The notes beneath the pieces are model-generated. The model ran no database searches. It was given only the letters and a program-made list of their open reading frames with translations, and was not told the origin of the DNA. This document shows, piece by piece, positions 10,740 to 22,848 of a stretch of DNA of 60,000 nt (position 1 is the first letter of the stretch; each line of letters starts with the position of its first letter). The DNA lies in contig CAUYUJ010000336.1 of the NCBI GenBank assembly GCA_963575745.1, positions 892,080 to 952,079 of the forward strand, in the 5' to 3' direction. Source of the stretch: Prorocentrum cordatum. Its lineage: Eukaryota; Sar; Dinophyceae; Prorocentrales; Prorocentraceae. Made by a program: the position numbers and the translations under genes.

Positions 10740-13600
10740 CTAGATTCTCTGGGCTATCCTTGGCTCACAAGTGGCCCAGGTCTCCTCTGAGTCGGGGGCG
10801 CGGAAAGTGACGGAGTCGCAGCCTGGATAGGAGGATGGAGGTGCTCTCTGGGTCCCCCTGGGTCGCAGACTCGCCGTCGTCCGCTGGGTCCTTTGGGCCC
10901 ACGTCGGCCTTGAGGGGGTGGTAGTATCTCTGCCTGCCACAGTAACAATCACATCCCGTCGAGGTGCAACTGGAGGAGGCGGGCGCTGTGACTCCTCGGC
11001 GGTGCGCCATGCTTGTGCCCCCCCCCCCCCCCCCAGCTGGACCATGGAGCCGACCACTGTGTTCTCGAGCGTGGGAGGGTCGACCGCAATCCAGATCTTC
11101 GTCATCTCTCCATTGTGGGTGCTTTGCATTCGACAATGGCGAATGTCGTCCGCCAGGATGCTGTTGGTCGGGCGCTCCTGCCTGACCTTCTGCAGGTACT
11201 GCGTAAGCGCCGCCAGGTTCTGCTGACCTATCTTCTCGCCCTGTGCGACGAGGGCGCCCACCAGCGCCATCCACGCGTGCGGGTGGGGGATGCCCAAGGC
11301 CACCAGCTCGTCGACCGTCTGGCCCGACTCCAGCTGCTCTCTCTCTCGTCTTTTCTGATCCTGGCGGCCTCCGTGCCGTAGTACTTCGCCGCCAGCTGCA
11401 TCGACTGGACGATGTCGTGCTTGGTGGGCAACTGCACGCGCCTGTAGCTGGCGGCCTCGAGCTGGTTCAGGCCCTGCTCGTGCCTGAGAGACATTCGCAT
11501 CAGGACGGGCATCGCTGCCTGGGCCCACTCGATCGGCATGCGCTGCAAGTTGGCGACATGTTGGCGGGCCAGCCGGAAGTGCGTGTCGGTGGTGTCCCAG
11601 ACCATGGGGGCTGGCCCTGCCGCGGCTGCCGCGGCGGCTGCTGGTGCCTGCGAAGGCTCTGCCCCCTGGCCTCCTCCTCTGCGTGAGCGGCGGGGCGCTC
11701 CTCGCTCGTTGCTGCGGGTGCGATCTCCATCGCCTCGCTGTCGTCCTCTGAGTTCTCGCTGTCGTTCTTCGGCCCCAATGCTCAGCGCGCGCTCCGCGAG
11801 GTTCGACATCAAAGTGGATCTCTGGAGCGGGGGGTGCGTGGACCTCTCTGATGTGGCGCTGGAGGGCGTCTAAACTCGGGAACTCGCCTTGGGCCCTGGC
11901 GGCGTCGGTACGGAGGAGCCTCGCACGATGGACTGGATGCACGACTTCGGGATCCAAGCAGACTGGGCAGAACAAAACCTCGGGTGCTCTCAGGGCGGGG
12001 GAGTAGGGGCTGTAGTCGGCGATGCACCGTTTCATTTTCAGCGACTGCACAATGCGTCGCTTCGCCAATACGTCCGAGGGGAAGGTCGAGGAGCAATGGA
12101 AGAACTGGTTAGTAACGACCCACTGATGGATTGGTACACGGCACTTATGAGCAGGATGATGACATTGATGAGCCTTGAGGGCCGCCTTGCAGACATAGGC
12201 ACAATTGCAAGGTTCCCCGTTTTCAAGAGGTAGTTCACACACGTATTCTTGATGTGGCTCTGGAACTGGCTGGGCCACTGGGGCCGAGAGGTCCTGTGGA
12301 GGCACCAGGGGTCCAGAGGAGGCCTGGTCCCAATGCACCTTGCGGAGCCCAGCGGGGTCCAGACTAGCGAAGAAAGCCGCAGTCCTGTACTGAGTAAAGG
12401 TGTCCCTGATCGAGTGGCCCTGGTCCAAGAAGAGCTTGCCCTTGGGGAGGAGCCCGAGGGTGAGGATGTCTTTCTGCATTTGGAGGGCCCACGGGTTCGC
12501 ATTTTTGTCGATCCAGCCCGACACGGTGAAAACAGGCGCCTCCTGCAACGCCTCAAAGTTCCCCGGCAGCGCAGCGACTGCTTGCACGGAATATTCTGGG
12601 TACTTGGCAAGTTCTTGCCAGTACCTCAACCTGCGTACGAGGAGCTCGGTGCGGGCGTCGGCGATGCGCAGGCGCTTGTGGACCTGCCAGGCGTGTGGAA
12701 CCCGAATATGTTCTACTCCCTCGACATCAGTACGTCTGGCAACTCCCCGAAGAACGACCTTCGCGAAACCCAGGAGAACGGCATCCAATTTGGCGTAGTC
12801 CCGTTTGGCCAGAAGGTAGGTCTCCAGGCCCGCATAGGCCGCACTCTGCATAACTCCCAAGAAGGCCATTCTTTTTAACCTGAGCGAGACGCGCTGCTTC
12901 CAGAAGCGACCCAGCTTACACCAAGCCGATCTTGTAGCATCGATCCTGACTCGAACCTCCGCCCCCGCGCCTCCAGTGAGCTGCTCCAGACCTCCGAGGT
13001 AGGCCGCCTGGGCCTTGGGTTGCCCAAGGAAAGAGACGAGTCCCGAAAGGGCGGCACGGGTGGCCGTGCACCCTCCAGGGCCCACGAAGACAAGCAGAAC
13101 GAGCTCCTTGGATGCATTCTGCGTGAAGCCGCCTTGGGCTCTGAGCTTGGCCGCCAGGAGGTCCGAGGACTGCTTGGCCACCTCCGCGGCGCGAAAAGGG
13201 TTGTTGTCTGGCACTGGTAACGTCTGCGAAACATCATCTGCGCAATCACGAAGAGACAAATCCACTAGCTGCCCCGAGCACGGGCAGGATATGAGAGTGG
13301 CGGCCTCCATCAACGGAACGATGGAGCCGTCCTGGAGGCGAAAGTAATCCTTGCTGGCAATGAGAAGCTCACGGTTCCAATCCTCCAAAGGTCGCACAAA
13401 TGCTCGAACGAAAAGTTCACAGGCGTTGCCATCGCCCATGCCTGCACCATGCCTGGGCACGTAGAAGCCTCGAGCGTCTCCCGCGCGGACCTCCATGACC
13501 GCCTCGGTGTGGCGCTGCTTGAGGAACAGCTGGTCCTGCATATCTGGAATGATCTGGCCCACCACCTCCTCCAAGGTGTCGGAGGAGGAGGAGGGGGAGG
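10740..13600 (-). pseudogene. LINE B: 5'-truncated reverse transcriptase with C-terminal C2H2 region
   Basis: One long minus-strand frame covers most of this. It begins inside the RT: RHGAGMGDGNACELF (motif B-like), RDCADDVSQTL (catalytic DD box), AQGGFTQNASKE (motif D). Next comes the thumb/connection region (YAGLETYLLAKRDYAKLD, then RRLRYWQELAKYPEY). A Cys/His-rich segment follows (YVCELPLENG, CKAALKAHQCHH, FCPVCLDPE, LQRHIREVH), typical of zinc fingers at LINE C-termini. The frame shifts near 11813 and back near 11390; the middle piece contains ATDTHF-like and LEAASYRRVQLPTKHD segments. The N-terminal endonuclease and RT fingers are missing. The 5' breakpoint lies at a GGA tract (about 13571-13650). 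Confidence 0.85.
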
Positions 13601-13650
13601 AGGAGAAGGCGGAGGGGGGGGGAGGAGGAGGAGGAGGAGGATAATGAGGA
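13571..13650 (+). repeat. GGA-rich microsatellite at the 5' breakpoint of LINE B
   Basis: A GGAGGA run with a G homopolymer interruption. The recognisable RT sequence of LINE B starts at its edge. Confidence 0.8.
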
Positions 13651-13949
13651 ACACACAACAGGAGGAGGGAGGGCGGCACGCCACTGAGGAGAAGAGACGG
13701 AGGGATAATCAAACAGCCGGGGGGAGATCAATCGGAACGAAAACATATCTGATTTTTGTCACCGCGGGTGGCTATGACTGGCCACCCGCGGGTCAACGAC
13801 GGGACCCCCGAGGAAACGGCCTGCCCACGAAAGGCCCCCCCGAGCTCTCGGGCTTCATCTTCCTTCAAACCGAAAACTTGGAGGCAACCGGAAAGACGCG
13901 GAACTCGACGCGGCAATCGAAACCAGAGGCCTCCTCGGAGCCTGCGACG

Positions 13950-15310
13950 CCGCCGCCTGAAAACGAAAAAGCGCAACTGGGCACCGAGGACCGACAGGCT
14001 GAACCGCCGCGGGCCCTGAAGGAATCCCCCAATTCTTTCGACCTGCTGGGGTGCTTGAACTGATGGAAGGCCGCGGGGGCCCCCCTTGGCACCTCCCGCG
14101 CCAGCGCCCCGAATCAGGGCGCAGCGCCGCCGGCCCCCTAGCTCCTGACGAGATGGGCGCCTGTCCTCGACAGGTGGCGCACAAGAGGAGTGGAGGCTGG
14201 CCCTCGTGGTTCACAGGAAACTCTAGCAAGCAGGGCCCCCCCGGCCCCCGAGGGCGCCGTTCCAATTTTTGCGCCCCGCAAACACTCCTCGAACGATGCC
14301 TGAGCAACTGCGAGGTTCTCGAGAAAGGGGGCATGGGGAACGCCTCGAGGAGCCACGGACAAATCGCGTTTCCGGGCCTCCTCTTTAAGTCTGAGCCGTA
14401 ACAAACCAGGAGCTTTAGAGAGACCTGGGTTAGGCCTTGCGCTCCGACATTATCATGGACTCCCATCCCGCTGTAGTGCACTTCCGACTTGGTAATATAC
14501 TTGAGAAAATCCCGTGCTAACGAGAGACATCCCTTGGCCAAGAGGGTCTCAGGAGGGGCATGCATCGACAGACTAGCCCACTCTTTGGCCAACCGATCGG
14601 CCTCGTGATTTCCCGTCCGTTCAAACTCAGATAAACGTCCTTCTCTGACGTCTGTCATAGACGCATGGGCAGCAACTTGTTTGAATGCAGCGCTGTCAAG
14701 ACCTCTGGAGCAACAACGCTTGCCTCCAAAGATGAACCATCGCATTCGCAGGGCTGACGCATGCCGCTGGATGTTGCAGCACTGGGGAATGCCTCTGCAG
14801 CAACCTGCATGAAGCGTAAGAGCTCCTGCGCACAACTCCGACACAATAAACAAATAACATATCCATGGCCGTCACGCGCTTCCTGATCAAGCAAAGTGGC
14901 TGGGGGCACATAACCGTGCCGTTCTGCAAAACACGCGCAGCGCTCTTCGAGTGCGGCAACTCCTCATCCAACCGTCCTGTTCGAAAAGGACAGCCCATGA
15001 ATGCCAACGCCGTCATAGACGATACTGGCTCTAGAAAGCATGAGAGGCCCTGTGGAGCCCCCGTCAACCCGAATCTCCGTAGATGGATCCCACGGCAAAA
15101 GCTGACAGGGATCGGGCAACATCCCTCGAGGACATCTTTCCTGGATCGCAGCGCTGCGCCGACCCAGCCTCTGAACTGGCCCTGCAAGGGCCCGCGGAAA
15201 AAAAAAACGGCCCCTCCGCCACGCCCGACGGGAGAGGCAAAGGAAGTGGCGGCGAAACAGCGCGCCTAGGTCGCCGCAAAGGACACGCCGAGGACAAGTC
15301 AGAATCATGC
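13950..15310 (-). pseudogene. RNase H fragment of another LINE
   Basis: The minus strand shows the two ends of an RNase H fold. IRVDGGSTG (about 15060) resembles the first catalytic Asp motif, and FERTGNHEADRLAKEWASLS (about 14560-14620) is the last motif. Between them the frame changes at least once. Downstream sequence includes LLLCATC and may be the C-terminal tail of the same ORF2. It differs from LINE A in sequence, so it is a separate insertion. No RT core remains. Confidence 0.7.
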
Positions 15311-17523
15311 TCGTGCAACCTATACTGGCGCCAACGGAGCCCCACTCCGCCCACCATCATTGACAAGACACGCCGACACATCGCACCACCAGCGACCAGT
15401 GAGCAGACCCAAGAAGTCGAAATACACCCAGTACCTGACTACATCATACAGCAGCTCAGTCAATAAAGAAACACAATAAGCCAGACCCCATCACTGGCAC
15501 TGCAAAACATGCCTCCGACCCAATTTGGGCCATCAGCACCCATCCCAACAAACCCAGAATGACCACCCATAATTGGGGAATTCACACCAACGGCCATCAT
15601 CTTTGCCCTCAGCAACGCGCAGTCCCAGTCATGCCGACATGGCAAACGAATTGTCCCCACCATGGCTGGCATGCGCTGCGCGCGATGCCAGGCACTTCTA
15701 ACTACAAGCCACCTGCGAGAATCAGAGGGCTCGGCACAGACATCGGCGATGGCCACACGTACTGCCGCCAGACGAAGGCCGATTTGCGAGAACTACGTCA
15801 AGTAAAACAAACAGAGTACGAGTACCAAGAGGGAAGCGCTGCACGGGGCACACACACACACCGATCCACCAACGACTTTCGACCACCAGAGCAGCGCCGC
15901 GGCCAACCTCAGCAACAAGCGCCAACACCACCACCGCCAGTCCCAACACCAAACCCTGAAATGCCAGCATCACCAAGTCATCCCAAGGCGTCTGTCTCCA
16001 CTCATAAACAAAGCGCCAGCGCCAGCACCCATCACAAGCTCATGACGCACAGCCGACTACGACAACGCAAGGCCACCATCACAACCCCCTGACAGCACCC
16101 AACATGACTACATCAACACCAGTCGACGATCCCTGGCACCGCGACGACTGCGTCAGCGACTGCGACAGCGAAGGGCCAACACCGTTCACACAAACACCGC
16201 TGTCACCGCATCAACAGCATGGCATGCACTGCCTACCTGGATGAACAGCCGCTTGCGCCATGGAAGACGGCGACTTCGATTGTGTGGTAGACTGTACTGA
16301 TCGAGACAGCATCTACACGTACTAATTCCAAAACGACCGCCTCCTTTCCGACGAGTGACACAAATATCTTGCCAAATTCAGAAGTGAATATTTCGCCGGT
16401 GTCATTTGCCCACGCGTGCTCCCGCATGAGACATTCCATCAACTACGATGAGCCAGTATTGACGGAACACCGTAATGCAATTCGAGCGCACCAACAGCAG
16501 AATGAGCAGTACATGACAAATGCGCAGAAGCGCAATTGACGAATGCGCTTTGCGACCATACAAACTCACAAAAGACCGACAATCCAAAGCACCCGCCTGC
16601 GCCGTGGCACTCATCGCCTCGTACCCTGTACGGGGCCCCTACGTGGCATACAGACCTGGGGGAGAAGCAAGGCACAAACACCGAATAACCATCAGCAACC
16701 GTACCGGCAGAGCCTCATATGCCTCCTCATCCGCACGCCCATGATACTTGCTGGGAAGGGTTGGTATGGGGTTGGGATCGTGTTTGGAAGATGTGTTTGA
16801 CAAACTGGGGTCTCTTGCGCTGAATCCCACGCGGATCTCCGTGCATGGGCCCTCCCCATGCCCTGGGGACCTCATGCCGCCCGTGTTTAGAGCCTGCACG
16901 GACGAAGCCCCTTCCAGCTAGCAGCCATTATGTTCCCTGCTCTAAATACCCAGAACTGCTGACAATGCCCGCCCTCTATGCGGCAACAACCATGTCCTCC
17001 GCGCGTCTACTCTTTCACGGAAATTGACCCGGGCGGGATCCGTTGGCTGCGCGGGGCGGGGCGGGGGTCGGGAAGCAAGGTTGCCAACCAGTGCTGGCAG
17101 AATCAGTTCCGCAAGAGCGTGGAGGTCAGGGCGCTGGCCGCCCCCGCACTCACGGCTTATGTAGTGGCAGCCCTACGTAGCCATTGCCACTCCTGTGTTC
17201 TACCTCTCAACTGCAAACCTACGACTGCAGCGTGCCAATTTCAGAAAGCCTCATTTACTGCCCGCAGCCATCATTATCTCAGCTATGATTCCATAGCGTT
17301 GCTGGCAATGCCCGTTCGTTGCGCTGCAACACCTCTTTTTCCTCAGCACGTGTACTCTGCAACTTCTCCCGATCGTGGTTCCGCGTACTGCCGTGCCCTT
17401 TTACGGCGCACCGTCTCACTGCAATAGAAGCAGCGAATAATGCGGGGCCTCGTGGCCAAAATCGCGCATTTCTTCTGGGGTTGGAGATGGGCGCGTTGAA
17501 GCACGGTGACCAGAATAATACTT
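15311..17523. other. Gene-poor stretch with an AC-rich segment and an internal duplication
   Basis: From about 15320 to 16200 the + strand is rich in ACC/CAC and G-poor; its open frames have no recognisable domain. Between 16930 and 17375 a diverged tandem duplication is visible: the words around TGACAATGCCCG (about 16960) recur as TGGCAATGCCCG (about 17306), followed in both copies by GCAACA and CGTSTACTCT, an offset of roughly 346 bases. Confidence 0.5.
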
Positions 17524-17722
17524 TAGGAATGAAAGATAAGAGTGCGCGCGCTCTGTTTTACGAGATGCACGCGGCATGCGGCGCTGTTAGGCGCATGCGG
17601 GCGCTGAGCCTGGCCAGGCTCAGGGCCCAGAATACTAGAAGGCAGCGGGAGAGAGGCGGGTGAAACAGGGCAGGGGCAGTGAATGGCAGGGATGGCCTGA
17701 CGCGGGTCCGTTCGAGTCTGGT
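17524..17722 (+). repeat. Dispersed 190-bp repeat, copy 1 (possible SINE)
   Basis: This segment matches 38357-38550 in the same orientation, including long shared words such as GAGAGAGGCGGGTGAAACAG. Near its end is GTTCGAGTC, which fits the polymerase III B-box consensus GWTCRANNC. A clear A box at the expected distance is not evident. Confidence 0.75.
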
Positions 17723-18084
17723 GCTCAAGCACGTCCGTTGTTCCCTCGGTAGAAGCAATTGCACTTCCGCCGAGAGACCAGCCCCGTCCTGGCAGCCTGC
17801 CTCGCGTCTGGCCTACAGCTCCAGGAAGCCTGCGTCGAAGGTCTGCGGGCCGAGGAGCTGCGACGGGCGGAGCACCGCGCAGTCGTAGGTCGTCAACTCC
17901 CGGCGCGCCTGCCAAAAGGATCCGCCTGGAAAAACACCCATGGCATGTTGTCTCCCCTCACTGTCTGTGGAGAGCCAGCAAAAAAGCACGGCCCTCCTCG
18001 CTGATATGGAGGCCAGGGGCATGTTGTCTTACTCCTGGGCTTGTCTGCTGAGGCTGGCTGCGCGGCGTCGTAGTCGCAGTCTGC

Positions 18085-20626
18085 TCACCATCCAGGTTGC
18101 GCAGCTCCCTCAGTCTCTGTGCCTGCACTGGGCTTGTTGTTCAGCCTCGAGTGCTGGCTGCTCGGCGCGCTCTCCTTCCTCTTCTCGTCGCTGAAGCGCG
18201 CCGTCGGATGAGCGCAACTGGCGTGGCCAGTCATGACTCCCAAGCTGAGGTCCCGACCGATGCTTCCCTTAGTCATCGTGTCGGCCCTCGCGTCTCTGAT
18301 GTCGCGCCACAACATGTCTTCGATCTGATTGGTGCGAATATGGTCGCTCAACCGCCAGAGATTGCCGGCCATCGAATTCTCGGACGGCGGCCGGGCGGGG
18401 TCGGACAGCAGGGCCGTGAAGACCGACGTGCCGTCTACGACCAGCTCGGCCGGGATGGCGCAGCCTTCTTCCCCCCGCAGCCGTCGGATCTCTTCCGCGG
18501 TGGCCCGGCCGCGCGCTATCTCGCGCAGGGTGAGGGGGCGCTGCTGCGCCCCGCCAGCTGCGCCGCAGGCCGCGAGCAGCTCTGAGCCGAAAGAGGACCT
18601 GCACACAAGCTTGTGTGATCTGCTGATGGCATCCAGCAGGTGGCAGACCTCCTGACCCGTCTTGGGGCACGTGCCCACGCTCATGTACCCGGGGCCGCGC
18701 GTGCCGCACCCCGTCTCCTCCTCCCTCTTGAAAGAGCCGTCGCTGTGCACGACCAGTCGCTTGCTGCACTTCATTGCTGGGGAAGCGATGCGTGCTATCA
18801 GCTTCTGCATGGCCAGAACGACTGAGTTGAGCTGCGTTGCGCGTCTGATGAGCAGCTCGTTCTTGGCTCTCTGCAGCGCGACTGCGTGCACAGCCACGTG
18901 GTGTTGTGCAAGTAGCGCGTAGGCTACTGCCCCCAAGAGAGATACGAATAAGTCCGGGGGCCGACTGGTGGCCGGCTGACCCGCCTTGGCCTTGACCAGG
19001 TCGACGTGCCTGATAAAGGGGCCGCGCGTCGATGTACTCGTCCTGGTCCAGGGTGGCCGCGCCGTCCTTAGCGTGGCTCTGGTGGGCGCCGCAGTTGGTG
19101 AAGTCCTTCCAATCGCCCTTCATCTGGCTAATGACGCTCTCGATGTGAGAGATCAGCAAGTCCGCGTGCTTCTTCTGCCCAGCTATCTTCAGGTCGTCCG
19201 CGTGATTGGGTAGCATGAACACTAGCTCTGAGACGCCGTGAGCATGGCTCGTAGGTTCCTCATGCCTGACCTCGGGCTCGGGGTCCCAGCGCGTCGGCTT
19301 GGTGTTGCACTCTGGAGCGCGCGTGACCCAGGCGAGCTTCACGGAGAACGTCCGCGGAGCATCCTTGCAGCCTGTGCCCGGCTTGATGCAATGGAAGCAC
19401 TCCGTCGCCTCGTCGAAGTCCTCGTAGCTGGGCACCTTCCGCAGTATCGCGGCGCTGCCAGGAGGTAGCGTGAAGTTGCCCTCCCCAGGTGCCTCGCCCT
19501 GCCCCTGCATCTCCTCGTGGGTCATCCGTTGCAGGAAGGCCCTCTCCACGTCTACGGCGACGTAGACCCAGTCTGGTCTGCAAGCCGCCTCCGAAGACAG
19601 GATGCGCTGAGACGAACGCTTCGCTGCCCCATCAAACGTCTCCAGCGGCCCGCGCCCATGTCTCTGAAGCCCCGCAGTGCCATCCGGCATCTGATAATGC
19701 GGACCATCTTGCCCTCCGCATTCTCGCGGTGCTTCCACTTGAAGACGTGGCGGGAGTCCATGGCGTTCCGAGCTCCTCGAAGGGGTCGTCGCTCGAAACA
19801 CTTGTACTTGACCCAAATGGTGAGCTCCTCCAAGATGGCTTCGGCAACCTCTTGGGGCAGCCGACACCTCCTCCTTAGTGAGCAAATCGGTGTCGCGCTT
19901 GATGACCGCGGTGTTGACGGCGGCGTAGACGTTAAGCGCAGCTGTCCACGATGAGGAGTCGACATGGTCGCTCATCTCGGTCTGCGTGCTCAGGAATGCT
20001 TCGCGCACTCTGGGGTCCAGGTGCAGCTCCACGCGTGGAACTGGATCATCTTCCTCCTCCAGCGTGGCATACTCGGCCTCCGGGGCCCCACGAAGGTAGT
20101 AGTGGCACCTCTCGTGGATCACCTGGCGATGACGCTGCGTCTCCAGGCGCGATGGCCACTCGGAGGGCCGACGGCCAATGCCGGCCGCAGCGTGCTCGAT
20201 GGCTGCGTAGACCTGCTGCTGGTGTTCCTCGCAGCCGTCCTTCATGAGCTCGCTGGTGAGGTCGTCGGCATTCTCGACCTCTGGCCACGCGGCTAGCATC
20301 ACCTTCTGGATGTAGCCGGAGAAGCCGCTCTCGTCGCCCTCGGGTATGACTGAGAGCGCTGAGGGTGATCCCCCTTCCATAGTCGACACAGCGTCTTCGT
20401 GAGATCCAACAACATGGTGTCCGATCTCGCCTTCAGGCCCTACACCGACGTCTGCTGCCATAAGTAGCTCATCGCCCAGAATGAACTGCAGAATGCGGGC
20501 GTTCTTCCAGGCGTCACCGACCAGGGAGTACGAGTCGAAGTGCACGCTGTTGAGGTGCATCTGCTCCGTGTCGTAGGGGTCCTTGGGAAAACACCAAATG
20601 ACCAGACTGCGGGAGCAGCCCGGCAA
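18085..20626 (-). pseudogene. Copia reverse transcriptase and RNase H, frameshifted
   Basis: The RT begins with EELTIWVKYKCFERRP and DSRHVFKWK (19965-19580, shifted frame). It continues with VYVAVDVERAFLQRM (motif A Asp), CIKPGTGCKDAPRTFSVKL (motif B region) and LPNHADDLKIAG (catalytic DD). RNase H follows in another frame from 18936: VVHSDGSFKREEETG, CRSSFGSELLAACG, VDGTSVFTALLSD and RDARADTMTKGSIGRD, the last being the typical Copia RNase H end. The catalytic residues are still visible, so decay is mainly by indels. Confidence 0.88.
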
Positions 20627-20773
20627 GGCGCCAACCTGTTTCTGGCCTCGGATCAGACGTATGGCACGAACGTCTGACAGCTGAAAGCTCCTGTGGGCCA
20701 GGTGGCGTAGGGCTTGGAAGACCTCGGGCTTCTGTCGAGCCTGCTCGGTGGGGCTGACATTGCCGCTGTCCTC

Positions 20774-21847
20774 TCAGTGGCCGAAGGCGCGAGCTCCTGA
20801 TCCTTCCTGGATGTGCTCGATGACGTCCTCGACCAAGTCCCACGCCAACCCGGCTCGTGTCATCCCGGCGCCGAGGTCGTCGTAGACCGCGCCGATGAAA
20901 TTACGGGCGCCCTGCAGTCTGCAATTCATCTCGGCGCGGTGGTACTTGACAATGACCTTCCCGCGCGCCGGATCCACTGCAGTGATGGTCCCTGGACCTG
21001 CCCAGCCTGAAACATCCTTGGCGTCGGGCGGCCGATGGATCTCCACGACGTCACCGATGTTGAACTGGCCCGCTGGGCGCGCGTCCGGAGGGCACGGCTG
21101 ACGCGCGCGATCGAGGTCGTCTCGATCATGCGCTGCAGGGCGATCTCGCGAATGCGCCACTGCAGTCGGCTGGGCCGAGTCTCGCCACCAGGAGAAGCAG
21201 GATTGGACTCCTCGGCATGGCCAGATTCGTCCGCGCCCTGTGTCGACCTCTAGCGGCGGCGGCATGCTGGGCTGCCGTCCGAAGACCACGTTGCAGGGCG
21301 CGACGCCGCCTACATGCGTGAGGCTGTTGCCGGCGAAGATGGCGTTCGCCAGCATGGAGTCGAAGTTCGCTGTAGTGGAAGGGTGCTCAGCAAGGCGTTG
21401 GCGTCGCGCGCGCTGCTGTTGCACGTGATCCAGAAGAGGCCGTGGCGAGAAGCAGGCACGTGCCTCCCAGCATGGGCTCGGTGGCAGCCGCAAAGTCGCT
21501 GTGCCTATGGACGTCCATGCCGCTTCCTTGTAGTGCTTGGGTGGTGCCTCTGCCTCTCTCCAGGACCCAAGCGGCGCAGCCTGGTCCTGCTGGGCCGGCC
21601 GGCGCTGCCGGCCCCGCCGTATCCTAGCGAGGCGGGTCGGCGCAGCCACCATCATGGACGATGGCATGCCCAACGAAGTCTGGGGCTCCAAGGGAAGAAA
21701 AAAAGGGCTCACCTTTGTGCCGATGGTTTCTGTTATCCCGCCGAGGTGCACAAGGCCTGCGTGTCCGAAGCCGTTGGAACCGCGGTCTGAGGAAGGGCGG
21801 TGGTCCACGATCTGCACCTCGGGGTCCGTGATGATGCGCTCCAGCAT
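20774..21847 (-). pseudogene. Copia integrase, C-terminal half
   Basis: Visible are the end of the integrase core (AGNSLTHVGGVAPCNV, FGRQPSMPP) and the DNA-binding tail (FNIGDVVEIHRPPDAKDVSG, then WAGPGTITAVD), both characteristic of Copia integrases. The HHCC zinc site and an intact DD35E triad cannot be seen, so the N-terminal half is lost or scrambled. It leads directly into the RT-bearing frame downstream. Confidence 0.75.
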
Positions 21848-22073
21848 GAGCTGGGCTATCCGAGTATGACTCCACTTGATAAGACGACCCCTTGCCGGAG
21901 AAGTTTGTTTCGGGGGCTGACCGTTTTGTTCAGAGCCAACGGAACGCTAGATTATTGACTTCTCGCACATCGATCTTTGGCCACAAATTACGTCCTCTCC
22001 GTTACCATAAAGTGACTCTGCTAAGACCTTGAGTAAAAATGTGTGGGCATACATATAGCACGGCATCAAAAAA

Positions 22074-22430
22074 ACGCCTAAGGCCCCAAGACGCCTACGG
22101 CCCCAAGACGCCTCAGGCCCCATAGGGCCCCTGGCCCCACGACGCCGGGGCCCCATAGGGCCCTGGGCCCCAAGACGCCTAAGTCCCCCAGACGCCTGCG
22201 GCCCCAAGACGCCCATGGCCCCAAGACGCCCACGGTCCCAAGACGCCCCAAGCCCCTTCGGGCCTTGGAACCCAAGACGCCTAAGGCCCCAAGACGCCTG
22301 AGGCACCAAAACGCCTAAGGTCCCAAGACGCCTACGGCCCCGAGACGCCTCAGGCCCCATAGGGCCCCAGGTCCCGAGACGCCTGCGGCCCCGAGACGCC
22401 TCGAGCCCCAGGGCGCCTAGGGCCCCGAGG
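22074..22430 (+). repeat. 17-bp minisatellite, block 1
   Basis: Units of AAGACGCCTAAGGCCCC and close variants are repeated in tandem. The block ends with a conserved terminal word, TTCCCTGGCTCAGTTGCGAG. The same unit and terminal word occur at 26975-27305, on the far side of two retroposed genes. Confidence 0.93.
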
Positions 22431-22848
22431 CCGTTCCCTGGCTCAGTTGCGAGGAAGTATCAGCCTTTGTATTTCTACTAAATCGTACCTCGTTAACTCC
22501 TGGCTCGCGCTCGAGCCCTCGTTCGTGTCTCTGGCGCCTGGGTCCAGCACTGTCCAGGCACCGCGCTCGCGCGCTCTCGCTGAGGCTTGGGCCACCCTCC
22601 TCCGCCTTCTCCCCCCCCTCCTCGTCGCCCTCCCCCTCCTCCTACTCGGCCCCCCGCCCTCCTCCGCCGCCCCAGAGCGGGCCCTCGCACGAGACAGCGT
22701 CCGCAACATTGCTACTCCAGCGAATGTGGCGCCCTCGTTTGCTATCTACCCTGTGCTGGGCCTCGACTCAACTCCAAAGCTCGATGGCCTCGCGACCCTG
22801 GCGGCTCCTCCTGGTCCCCCGAGTCCTTGATCTGCTGGAGGTGCTGCT
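22431..22848. other. Spacer with pyrimidine-rich tract
   Basis: It contains the terminal word of the minisatellite, then a CTC/CCC-rich tract (about 22585-22680). I see no gene. Confidence 0.5.

Larger units (their letters stand above)
18085..21875 (-). mobile_element. Copia-type LTR retrotransposon remnant (integrase, RT, RNase H)
   Basis: The minus strand carries the end of an integrase, a Copia-type reverse transcriptase and a Copia-type RNase H in the Pseudoviridae order (integrase before RT). No Gag, protease or LTR could be identified. The region beyond 21875 turns into unrelated sequence and then a minisatellite, so the element is 5'-truncated. At least three frameshifts separate the domains. 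A GGCATGTTGTCT word repeated at about 17941 and 18018 lies after the RNase H and could belong to the lost 3' end. Confidence 0.87.

Noticed and set aside
15559-16092. Plus-strand frame of 177 codons
   Set aside because: The sequence is AC-rich, and the translation is His/Thr/Pro-rich with no domain; the minus frame is no better.
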